Positions 1-5,913 of a stretch of DNA of 6,768 nt are shown piece after piece. The stretch comes from DATMXS01 sp050260275. GTDB taxonomy: Bacteria; Acidobacteriota; Terriglobia; Bryobacterales; Bryobacteraceae. A program made the translations under genes and the position numbers. The notes beneath the pieces were generated by a model. The model did not search any database and had not been told where the DNA came from. It saw only the letters and a list, made by a program, of their open reading frames with translations. The stretch is from positions 1-6,768 of the forward strand of contig JBLNBX010000023.1 in the NCBI GenBank assembly GCA_050260275.1, written 5' to 3'. How positions within the stretch are numbered: position 1 is the first letter of the stretch; each line of letters begins with the position of its first letter.

Positions 1-1
1 A

Positions 2-481
2 CTCCTGCTGCGCCCGGCCAGGCAGTTGAAATCGAAGCGCTTCCTCGTGGCCGGCGCGCTCTATCCGGACGGGTTTCCGGCGGAACAGAACGTCCGATGG
101 CTGCCGCACCTGGCGCCCGGCTTGCACGCCGCGTTCTTCAGCTCCTCGGCGCTCACGTTGAACATCACCCGGCGGGCGATGGCGGAGGCGGGCTGGTGCC
201 CCTCCGGGCGCCTCTTCGAGGCGGCGGCGTGCGGCACGCCCATCCTCAGCGACTGGTGGAAGGGCCTGGACAACTTCTACGCGCCGGGAAGAGAGATCCT
301 CATCGCGCGGAGTGCGGCCGATACCGTAGCCGCGCTCGGCATCGGCGCAGGGGAGCTGCGGCAAATTGCCCGCGCCGCCCGCGAGCGCACCCTGGACGAA
401 CACACCGCCGCGCATCGCGCAGCGGAGTTCGAACGGCTGCTGGAGCAGGCACGGCGTCCGGCAGCGAGGACCGCGGCATGA
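2..481 (+). CDS. CgeB-like glycosyltransferase, C-terminal part (5' end outside the window)
   Basis: The frame is open from the window edge, and about 159 C-terminal residues are visible. The segment FEAAACGTPILSDWW followed by FYAPGREILIA is typical of the C-terminal Rossmann domain of GT-B glycosyltransferases of the CgeB / Glyco_trans_1_2 type. There the Glu of the E-A-A-A-C-G-T-P stretch contacts the nucleotide-sugar donor. The earlier part, with NVRWLPHL and a conserved LNITRRAM segment, fits the same family. The protein is probably cytosolic or membrane-associated and transfers a sugar to an unknown acceptor. The stop overlaps the start of the next gene as ATGA at 478-481, so the two are likely translationally coupled. 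The ATG at 26 is internal, because coding-like sequence (LLLRPARQLK) continues upstream of it. Donor and acceptor cannot be read from this fragment. Confidence 0.85.
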   Translation, partial: LLLRPARQLKSKRFLVAGALYPDGFPAEQNVRWLPHLAPGLHAAFFSSSALTLNITRRAMAEAGWCPSGRLFEAAACGTPILSDWWKGLDNFYAPGREILIARSAADTVAALGIGAGELRQIARAARERTLDEHTAAHRAAEFERLLEQARRPAARTAA

Positions 482-1296
482 GCGGGCGCGCCATGTGGGG
501 CATAGTTCCCGCTGCGGGCTCAGGCACGCGCATGCAGCCGCTGGCGTTCTCGAAAGAGTTGCTGCCGGTGGGTACCCGCCTCGACGATGGCGCGGAACGG
601 CCGCGCGCCGTCAGCGAGTACCTCGTGGAACGGCTTATCGCCGGCGGAGCCACCAAGCTGTGCTTCATCATCTCGCCGGGCAAGTCGGACATACTGGCTT
701 ACTACGGCGACGCCGTCGGCGATGCGCCGATATACTATGCCGTCCAGCCCTCCGCGGAAGGGCTTTGCGACGCTATCTTCCGCGCGGCTCCGCTGTTGAA
801 TGGCGAGCCCGTAGCCGTCGGACTGCCCGATACCGTCTGGTTTCCCGAGGACGCGCTCACTGCGCTTCCGGACCACGCCCTGTCCTTCCTCCTGTTTCCG
901 GTGGAACACCCGGAGTTGTTCGATGCGGTGGTGACGAACGGCCGCGGTGAGGTCGCCGAGATACAGGTGAAGCGCCAGGACGCGTCCTCAAACTGGATCT
1001 GGGGCGCCTTCAAAATGCCGGCCTCCGTTTTCGCGCAACTGCACGGGCTCTGGCTTGAGCGCGGAAAGCGCGATCAGTACATCGGGACGCTCGTGAATGC
1101 ATGGCTCGAACTGGGCGGCCGCGCCCTGGGCATCAGATCCGGCGCCGCCTACGTCGATGTCGGAACTGTGAACGGCTATCGGGAGGCCATCCGGATGCTC
1201 GGCGGCGAGCCGCGCCGGGCGCTCTTCCAGCCGAGGAGACTGGGCGCCGGGGCCGGCGAGGGAAACGCAGCAAATGAGCGCGGCGACGTGGACTGA
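478..1296 (+). CDS. Sugar-1-phosphate nucleotidyltransferase-like protein
   Basis: This 272-residue protein starts at ATG 478, with a GAGGA ribosome binding site at 466-470, seven bases upstream. The N-terminus has the nucleotidyltransferase signature PAAGSGTRMQP (residues 11-21) followed by SKELLPV with Lys26, as in RmlA/GalU-type enzymes that make NDP-sugars from sugar-1-phosphate and NTP. Two Asp residues sit where the metal ligands of this fold are expected: Asp118 in GLPDT and Asp227 in YVDVGT. The usual G-D of the first site is P-D here. The segment SNWIWGAFKMP lies where the sugar-binding strand is expected. The length is close to a short RmlA with no extra C-terminal domain. It overlaps the upstream glycosyltransferase by 4 bases and the methyltransferase by 23. 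It probably supplies an activated sugar for the cluster. Base and sugar specificity cannot be called. Confidence 0.85.
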   Translation: MSGRAMWGIVPAAGSGTRMQPLAFSKELLPVGTRLDDGAERPRAVSEYLVERLIAGGATKLCFIISPGKSDILAYYGDAVGDAPIYYAVQPSAEGLCDAIFRAAPLLNGEPVAVGLPDTVWFPEDALTALPDHALSFLLFPVEHPELFDAVVTNGRGEVAEIQVKRQDASSNWIWGAFKMPASVFAQLHGLWLERGKRDQYIGTLVNAWLELGGRALGIRSGAAYVDVGTVNGYREAIRMLGGEPRRALFQPRRLGAGAGEGNAANERGDVD

Positions 1297-2041
1297 GGAG
1301 GCTATCCGCCGGCGGGTGGCGGAACTGGGAGAGTGGTTTCACAACATGGACCTGCGCGGCGTTCAGACTGCTCCGGACCATTTCCTGGGCGACTATCCCG
1401 CCGTGAAGTGGCGCACGTTCCAGCACACCATCGCCGAAAATCTTCGCGGCAGGACTGTGCTCGATATCGGCTGCAACGCCGGGTACTATTCGCTCGAGAT
1501 GAAGCGCCGCGGCGCCGATCGCGTCGTGGCGATCGACTCAGACGAAGGCTACTTAGCGCAGGCGCGTTTTGCCGCAGAGGTCACGGGACTCGACATTGAC
1601 TTCCGGCTGATGTCGGTCTATGACGTGGCTAAACTCGGCGAGCGCTTTGACATAGTGCTGTTCCTCGGGGTGCTCTATCACCTGCGGCATCCGCTGCTCG
1701 CGCTCGACCTGCTGCACGAGCACGTCGTCCGGGACCTGCTGGTGTTCCAATCCATGCAGCGCGGTTCGGACGAGGTGGCCGACGTCAAGCCCGACTACCA
1801 GTTCTGGCAGACCGAGATCTTCAAGCCGTCGTTTCCGCAGATGTACTTCATCGAGCACTGCTACTCGCAGGACCCGACGAACTGGTGGATCCCGAACCGC
1901 GCCTGCGTTGAGGCAATGCTGCGAAGCGCGGGGTTCGAGATACTCGAACACCCGGAGGAGGAAGTCTACGTGTGCCGGCGGGTGGAGCCGGATTGGGGGC
2001 CGGAGCCTCACGCCGTGTACCCCGCGCGGGGGCCGGAGTAG
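1274..2041 (+). CDS. CmoB-like SAM-dependent methyltransferase (TIGR04290-type)
   Basis: This 255-residue class I methyltransferase has motif I VLDIGCNAGYYS at residues 62-73, an acidic residue for the SAM ribose at Asp88 in VVAIDSD, and FDIVLFLGVLYHLRHP at 125-140. The GCNAGYYS and LGVLYHLRHP segments and an N-terminal WFHNMDL (21-27) are close to CmoB, the tRNA wobble-uridine carboxymethyltransferase. The protein lacks much of the CmoB N-terminal region and sits among sugar genes. It most resembles the TIGR04290 family, which I recall as occurring in glycan-type cassettes. I infer that it methylates a sugar or metabolite rather than tRNA. The ATG at 1274 has a GAGGGA site at 1258-1263 and lies inside the end of the nucleotidyltransferase gene, so coupling is likely. 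After its stop comes the only real gap in the operon. Confidence 0.85.
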   Translation: MSAATWTEEAIRRRVAELGEWFHNMDLRGVQTAPDHFLGDYPAVKWRTFQHTIAENLRGRTVLDIGCNAGYYSLEMKRRGADRVVAIDSDEGYLAQARFAAEVTGLDIDFRLMSVYDVAKLGERFDIVLFLGVLYHLRHPLLALDLLHEHVVRDLLVFQSMQRGSDEVADVKPDYQFWQTEIFKPSFPQMYFIEHCYSQDPTNWWIPNRACVEAMLRSAGFEILEHPEEEVYVCRRVEPDWGPEPHAVYPARGPE

Positions 2042-2162
2042 CGATGGATATGGCGCGCCGGGCGGAATTGCGTTTTCAGCGGGGCGTCCGGATGCGCCGG
2101 GCCTGTCGTGCGGGCAGGCCGCTAACGTGGGACAGCGCCGCGCGCTGCCGGAGAAATGACTC
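2042..2162 (+). other. Gap inside the operon with no convincing gene
   Basis: These 121 GC-rich bases separate the methyltransferase from the glycosidase-like gene, while every other junction in the cluster overlaps. A 44-codon frame opens with ATG at 2044 and ends at 2178. Its product is very Arg-rich with no recognisable motif, and it runs into the next gene, so I do not call it. The distal end carries GGAGA at 2150-2154, eight bases before the ATG at 2163, which serves the next gene. I see no promoter, terminator or gene remnant. Confidence 0.6.
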
Positions 2163-3050
2163 ATGGTCGAAGCTGTGATGCTTTGGAACGAGCCGAATAA
2201 TCTCTCCCACTGGGACTTCGAGATTGACCGCGACTGGTCGCAGTTCGCCCGCATGGTCAGCCTCGCGGCCCAGGCCGTCCGCGCGGAGGCCCCGCGGCTG
2301 ACGGTCGTGCTCGGTGGCATCTCTCCCATAGACCCCGAGTTCATCCGCAATATGCGCGACCAGGGCGTGCTCGAGCACGTCGATGCAGTCGCCGTCCACG
2401 GGTTTCCGCTCGACTGGAATCATTGGCAGATCCACGACTGGCCTTCGAAACTCGATGAGATCCGCCGCGTCACGCCGCTGCCCGTGTGGGTTTCCGAGGT
2501 GGGCGTCTCCACTTTCGGAGCGGAGGAGGTGCAGGAGTTCGGCCTCCGGCGCACAGCGGAGTTGCTCACGGGCCGCAGTCCGCGCATCCATTGGTACAGC
2601 CTGTACGACCTCCCGAAAGCCTGGCCCGCCACCACGCGCCACAAGGAAGCCGAGGGCTCATCCTACTACCGGCACTTCTACATGGGAATTCTCCGGGAGG
2701 ACGGCACGCCCAAGCTGGCGGCCCACTCGTTCCCCTGCTACACGCCGGAGTTCGGCATCTGCCAGTGGTTCCATTTCGAAGACCACCGGCTCGACAGCGC
2801 CGCGCGCTGGCTGTGCGACCTCGGCGTCCGCCACCTCCGCACCGGGCTGAGCTGGGCCGACAGCTTCCGGCAGGGCGCGGATGCCTGGTTCGACCGCCAG
2901 ATGCGCGCGCTCGACAGGTTCGATACCACGCTCACGTACTGCTTCACTCCCGAACATCTCGGCATCCGGCCGCACCACACCAGCCCGCCCAAACGCCCCG
3001 AGGAGTTCGCCGAATTCTGCGCCGCCATGACGCGGCGGTATGCGGCCTGA
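2163..3050 (+). CDS. Clan GH-A glycoside hydrolase-like protein with circularly permuted strand order
   Basis: This is a 295-residue protein. Residues 3-12 (EAVMLWNEPN) form a beta strand ending in the NEP motif of clan GH-A, with Glu10 as the predicted acid/base. Strand-like segments follow: TVVLGGIS (47-54), VDAVAVHGFP (73-82), then PVWVSEVGVS (107-116) with Glu112 as the predicted nucleophile, and IHWYSLYDLP (142-151). These fit beta-4 to beta-8 of a retaining (beta/alpha)8 enzyme such as a beta-xylosidase-like protein. After a linker with YYRHFYMGILREDGTPKLA come FGICQWFHFED, HLRTGLSW and TLTYCFTPEH (residues 197-264), which look like beta-1 to beta-3. The chain stops at TRRYAA, where beta-4 would normally continue. 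All eight strands are therefore present in rotated order. A GGAGA site eight bases before ATG 2163, and a stop codon just upstream in frame, support the start. No signal peptide is seen, so a cytosolic role on a glycan intermediate is likely. Substrate is unknown. Confidence 0.75.
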   Translation: MVEAVMLWNEPNNLSHWDFEIDRDWSQFARMVSLAAQAVRAEAPRLTVVLGGISPIDPEFIRNMRDQGVLEHVDAVAVHGFPLDWNHWQIHDWPSKLDEIRRVTPLPVWVSEVGVSTFGAEEVQEFGLRRTAELLTGRSPRIHWYSLYDLPKAWPATTRHKEAEGSSYYRHFYMGILREDGTPKLAAHSFPCYTPEFGICQWFHFEDHRLDSAARWLCDLGVRHLRTGLSWADSFRQGADAWFDRQMRALDRFDTTLTYCFTPEHLGIRPHHTSPPKRPEEFAEFCAAMTRRYAA

Positions 3051-3810
3051 TATGCAACGGACGCTCATCCTCGCCGCGCACCCGGACGACGAGGTAGTCG
3101 GGCTCGGGTCCCAACTCGCGCAGTTCGAGGACCTCCACACAGCGCATGTCACCGACGGCGCGCCCGCGAACATGCGGGATGCCGCCTCGCACGGTTTCCG
3201 GACCCGCACCGAGTACGCCGAAGCGCGGCGTCGTGAGCTGCATTCGGCGCTGCGGCTGGCGGGCATCGCGCCGCAACAGTGCTTCACGCTGGGCATAGCT
3301 GACCAGGAGGCCTCGTGCCAGATGGCCGCCATCGCCCGGCGCTTGCGTGACGTTTTCGAGCGGCTCGAGCCGGCGCTCGTATACACGCACCCTTACGAGG
3401 GAGGCCACCCCGATCACGACGCCGTCGCGTTCGCGGCTCGCTGCGCCTGCAAGCTGATGGGCGACGGCGCGCCCGCGCTCGTCGAGTTCACCTCCTACCA
3501 CGCGCGGAACAGTGCGATCGAGGTGTACGAATTTCTCCCGCACCCCGGTTGCGAACCGGTTGTGATCGAGCTATCTCCCGCCGCCACAGCTATCAAAGAC
3601 CGCATGTTGGATGCGTTCGCGACGCAGCGCGAGACACTGCGCCCCTTCTACGGCTGCAAGGCCGAAAAATGGCGTTTCGCGCCGGAGTACGACTTCACCG
3701 CTCCGCCGCACGCAGGCACGCTCTACTACGACATGTTCGATTGGGGAATCCGAAGCGTGCAGTGGCGCGACCTCGCCGCTCAGGCCCTAAGGGAGTTGGA
3801 CCTGTCATGA
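3040..3810 (+). CDS. PIG-L family (LmbE-like) zinc N-deacetylase
   Basis: This 256-residue protein carries the family signature AHPDDE at residues 13-18 and the second metal motif GGHPDHDAV at 121-129. By analogy with MshB, His14, Asp17 and His126 would bind zinc, Asp16 would act as general base, and His123 would stabilise the oxyanion. All are present, so it should be active. Family members remove the acetyl group from N-acetylglucosamine-type sugars, as in mycothiol, bacillithiol and GPI biosynthesis. The fold length (about 250 residues) is normal. The start is ambiguous: ATG 3040 overlaps the glycosidase gene by 11 bases, while ATG 3052, one base after that gene's stop, gives MQRTLILAAHPDDE, a common family N-terminus. 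Neither has a strong ribosome binding site. Its end overlaps the next gene as ATGA, coupling it to a GT4 glycosyltransferase. That pairing suggests deacetylation of a sugar the partner transfers. Confidence 0.9.
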   Translation: MRPDMQRTLILAAHPDDEVVGLGSQLAQFEDLHTAHVTDGAPANMRDAASHGFRTRTEYAEARRRELHSALRLAGIAPQQCFTLGIADQEASCQMAAIARRLRDVFERLEPALVYTHPYEGGHPDHDAVAFAARCACKLMGDGAPALVEFTSYHARNSAIEVYEFLPHPGCEPVVIELSPAATAIKDRMLDAFATQRETLRPFYGCKAEKWRFAPEYDFTAPPHAGTLYYDMFDWGIRSVQWRDLAAQALRELDLS

Positions 3811-4850
3811 CCGTTCTGAGCGTGGCTTACCCGCTTGCGCCCGTCCGGGAAAACACCGCTGGCGGGGCCGAGCAGGTACTCGCCATGCTCGACGCCGCTC
3901 TCACGCGCGCCGGCCATCACTCGGTGGTGGTCGCCTGTGAAGGTTCGCGGGTCACCGGAACGCTGGTGGCTACGCCACGCCACGACGGGCCGTTCAACGA
4001 GCGTGCCATACTCGACGCCCAGGCGCGGCACCGCGCGGCCATCCGCAACGCGCTCGGCCTCTGGCCGGCCGACGTGATCCACATGCACAGCCAGGATTTC
4101 GATGCGTATCTGCCCGATGCCGGCGTCCCGGTGATCGTCACGCTGCACGTTCCGTTCGAGTGGTACGGCCCGGCCGCAATGAGTGCAAATGCTCACTACG
4201 TATTCGTCTCCGAAACGCAGCGCCGCGCCTGGCCCGCCGCGCCGCGCAATTTCTCCGTGATCCCGAACGGAGTCGATGCCGAGGCGTTTCGGACGCGCGT
4301 CACCAAGCGCGGCTTTGCTCTGGCGCTGGGGCGCGTGGCTCCGGAAAAAGGCACGGCATTGGCGCTCGAAGCGGCCAGACGCGCCGGCGTTCCGATGCTG
4401 GTCGCCGGCGAGGTGTACAGGTACGCCGCGCACGAGCGCTACTTCCGCGAGGAAGTGGCTCCCCTTCTCGACGGGTCCCTCCGCGTCTTCGTGGGGCGGC
4501 TCCGGCTTGCCCGCAAACGGCGGCTGCTCACTGCGGCGCGATGCGTGGTGGCGGCGAGCCGCGTTGCCGAAACGAGTTCTCTCACGGCTATGGAAGCGAT
4601 GGCGTGCGGAACGCCGGTGGTCGCGTTCCCAGCCGGCGCGCTCGCCGAGATAGTCGAGCACGGCCGCACTGGTTTCGTGGTCAACAGCGTGGATGAGATG
4701 GCGGCCGCGATTCGGCACGCTGGCGCCATAGACCCCAGCGAATGCCGGCGCGCGGCGCGCGAGCGCTTCCCTGCCTCGCGTACCATCGCGGCGTATTTCC
4801 AGCTCTACGAAACTCTTGCCGGGAGCCGCGCGTGGAGCTTGAGCGCCTGA
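3807..4850 (+). CDS. GT4 family glycosyltransferase
   Basis: This 347-residue GT-B enzyme starts at ATG 3807, inside the stop of the deacetylase gene. The N-terminal domain has the glycine-rich acceptor-side loop AGGAEQV (18-24) and VIHMHSQ (90-96). The linker region gives VSETQRRAW (134-142) and VIPNGVD (151-157). The donor domain begins with ALGRVAPEKG (173-182). The E-x7-E motif of GT4 retaining enzymes is present as Glu255 and Glu263 in ETSSLTAME, followed by ACGTPVVAFPAGALAEIV. No membrane segment is seen, so it should act at the cytosolic face. An AAGGGAG-like site lies about 11 bases upstream of the start. Adjacency to a PIG-L deacetylase recalls MshA-MshB and BshA-BshB, where a GT4 enzyme makes the N-acetylglucosaminyl conjugate that is then deacetylated. 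The acceptor here is unknown. Confidence 0.9.
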   Translation: MTVLSVAYPLAPVRENTAGGAEQVLAMLDAALTRAGHHSVVVACEGSRVTGTLVATPRHDGPFNERAILDAQARHRAAIRNALGLWPADVIHMHSQDFDAYLPDAGVPVIVTLHVPFEWYGPAAMSANAHYVFVSETQRRAWPAAPRNFSVIPNGVDAEAFRTRVTKRGFALALGRVAPEKGTALALEAARRAGVPMLVAGEVYRYAAHERYFREEVAPLLDGSLRVFVGRLRLARKRRLLTAARCVVAASRVAETSSLTAMEAMACGTPVVAFPAGALAEIVEHGRTGFVVNSVDEMAAAIRHAGAIDPSECRRAARERFPASRTIAAYFQLYETLAGSRAWSLSA

Positions 4851-5743
4851 TTCCCGAGTGGCGCGACTTGTGGGAGCGCTGCCCCTACGCCACCCCGTTC
4901 CAATCGCCCGAGTGGCTCGTGCCGTGGTGGGAAGCGTTTCACCCCGGCCGGCTGAAGTGCCTCGAACGGCGCGAAGGCGGGCGGCTCGTAGGCCTCGCAC
5001 CGATGTACGAAGATGAGGACGGCATCGCGCGCCTGCTCGGCGAGGGCAACACCGATTATCTGGACGCGCTCGTCGAGCCGGGCTGCGGTGCCGCCTGGAT
5101 ATACGAACAGGCCGGCCGGGCGTATCTCTACGACTTGCGGCCGCAATCGCCGCTCGTGTCAGAGGCGCCCGAGTGGGCTGGAATCACAGGGGGCGAGGTC
5201 TGCCCCGTCCTTGAATTGCCCGCAACCGTGGAAGAGTGGCGCAACGCGCTGCCACACGGGCTGAAGCGCAATCTGCGGCGCTACGGCGAACGCCTCCCCG
5301 AGGCCCGTTTTGCGGAGAGCCGCGACCCGGCCCTCATCGAAGACCTCATCCGCCTGCACGATGCCCGATGGAGCATGCGCGGCCAGCCGGGCGTGCTGCG
5401 AGGAGACGCCGTCGCGCGCTTTCACCGCGCGGCCGCCAGCGGCTTCGCCGCCCGAGGTTGGCTGCGCTTCTGGACGCTGCACTCGGGCGCGTCGCTCGCC
5501 GCGATCATCTACGCATTCGTCTGCCGCGGGCGTGCTTACTTCTACTCCAGCGGCTTCCTCCCGGCGCTGGCGCGGTTGGGCCCTGGAACGCTCGCTATCG
5601 GGCGCGCCATCGAGAGCCTCATCGCCGAAGGCGTAGGCGAACTGGATTTCCTGCGCGGCGCCGAGGCGTATAAGTTCGCCTGGGGCGCCCGGCCGCGCAG
5701 AAGCGTGAACATTGCTTGCGCAGGCGGTGAACGCGCGGGCTAG
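4832..5743 (+). CDS. FemAB/BioF2-like GNAT-fold acyltransferase (Acetyltransf_6 type)
   Basis: The product has 303 residues if translation starts at GTG 4832, which has GGGAG at 4821-4825, six bases upstream, and overlaps the GT4 gene by 19 bases. The frame is open further upstream, but that would bury over 100 bases in the GT4 gene and adds non-conserved residues. An N-terminal FQSPEWLVPWWEAF (23-36) and a C-terminal LDFLRGAEAYKFAWGA (271-286) are hallmarks of the BioF2-like / Acetyltransf_6 (CelD-like) family. YFYSSGFLPA (236-245) is the usual strand before the last helix. Relatives move acyl or aminoacyl groups onto amino groups in exopolysaccharide, cell-wall and metabolite pathways. As the last cluster gene, just after a deacetylase and a glycosyltransferase, it may re-acylate the free amine made by the deacetylase. 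The acyl donor is unknown. Confidence 0.85.
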   Translation: MELERLIPEWRDLWERCPYATPFQSPEWLVPWWEAFHPGRLKCLERREGGRLVGLAPMYEDEDGIARLLGEGNTDYLDALVEPGCGAAWIYEQAGRAYLYDLRPQSPLVSEAPEWAGITGGEVCPVLELPATVEEWRNALPHGLKRNLRRYGERLPEARFAESRDPALIEDLIRLHDARWSMRGQPGVLRGDAVARFHRAAASGFAARGWLRFWTLHSGASLAAIIYAFVCRGRAYFYSSGFLPALARLGPGTLAIGRAIESLIAEGVGELDFLRGAEAYKFAWGARPRRSVNIACAGGERAG

Positions 5744-5759
5744 ATTAACAACAGTTAAT
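5744..5759. repeat. AT-rich inverted repeat right after the acyltransferase stop
   Basis: ATTAAC, a four-base AACA loop and GTTAAT form a perfect 6-bp inverted repeat immediately after the stop codon, followed by TTTT at 5759-5762. It could be a weak factor-independent terminator of the operon. The stem has no GC core, so an operator or activator site for the downstream gene is equally possible. Confidence 0.35.
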
Positions 5760-5834
5760 TTTCAATAGCTTGCGGTTGCAAAAATTACCAGCAAGGAGAC
5801 ACTCCCGGCAGCATTTTTTACGCCGCAGGACGTG

Positions 5835-5859
5835 AATCAGATCCGGTTGTGCTCTGATT
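5835..5859. repeat. Perfect 7-bp inverted repeat in the leader
   Basis: AATCAGA at 5835-5841 and its exact reverse complement TCTGATT at 5853-5859 are separated by 11 bases. Dyads of this size and spacing may bind a dimeric regulator, or form an RNA hairpin if transcription starts upstream. No regulator is encoded in the window to link with it. Confidence 0.4.
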
Positions 5860-5877
5860 TCCAACAACATACGAGAG

Positions 5878-5892
5878 TGGCATGAGAAGTGC
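5878..5892 (+). promoter_or_regulatory. Candidate sigma-54-type promoter element
   Basis: TGGCA at 5878-5882 and TGC at 5890-5892 place the near-invariant GG (-24) and GC (-12) dinucleotides at the correct spacing, with matching G and A at 5884-5885. Mismatches are T for C after TGGCA and G for the first T of TTGC. A transcript would begin near 5904, just before the ribosome binding site. The same bases form a 5-bp TGGCA/TGCCA dyad, so the match may be fortuitous. Confidence 0.25.
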
Positions 5893-5906
5893 CAAAAGAG
5901 CCTCCG

Positions 5907-5913
5907 AGGGAGG
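5907..5913 (+). promoter_or_regulatory. Shine-Dalgarno site that fixes the lipoprotein start
   Basis: AGGGAGG lies seven bases before ATG 5921 and is the strongest ribosome binding site in the window. It rules against the in-frame ATG at 5882. The preceding CCTCC at 5901-5905 is complementary to GGAGG at 5909-5913 across a three-base loop, so a 5-bp hairpin could hide this site. Confidence 0.75.

Noticed and set aside
97..477. Upstream extension of the nucleotidyltransferase frame to an ATG at 97
   Set aside because: The extra residues are Arg/Ala/Gly-rich, unlike any domain, and overlap the glycosyltransferase. The ATG at 478 has a good ribosome binding site just before the conserved N-terminus.
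2044..2178. 44-codon frame after the methyltransferase gene
   Set aside because: It is Arg-rich and motif-free, has no clear ribosome binding site, and runs into the next gene. It is too weak to call as a gene.
1553..2350. Minus-strand open frame of 265 codons
   Set aside because: It covers the end of the methyltransferase gene and the start of the GH-like gene, both with family motifs on the + strand. It has no motif of its own.
2163..3050. GH-like gene as two fragments of broken genes (a pseudogene)
   Set aside because: A single uninterrupted frame joins the halves, with a plausible ribosome binding site and coupling to the next gene. The two pieces are complementary rather than redundant, so a permuted intact gene is the better reading, although an assembly error is not excluded.
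3780..5000. Long open frame of 406 codons on the minus strand
   Set aside because: It lies opposite the GT4 and acyltransferase genes, which have clear motifs. Its product is Arg-, Gly- and Ala-rich with no recognisable domain, as expected for an antisense shadow in GC-rich DNA.
5848..5876. Sigma-70-type promoter TTGTGC-17-TACGAG
   Set aside because: Only three of six bases match in each hexamer, which is close to chance for an AT-richer stretch.
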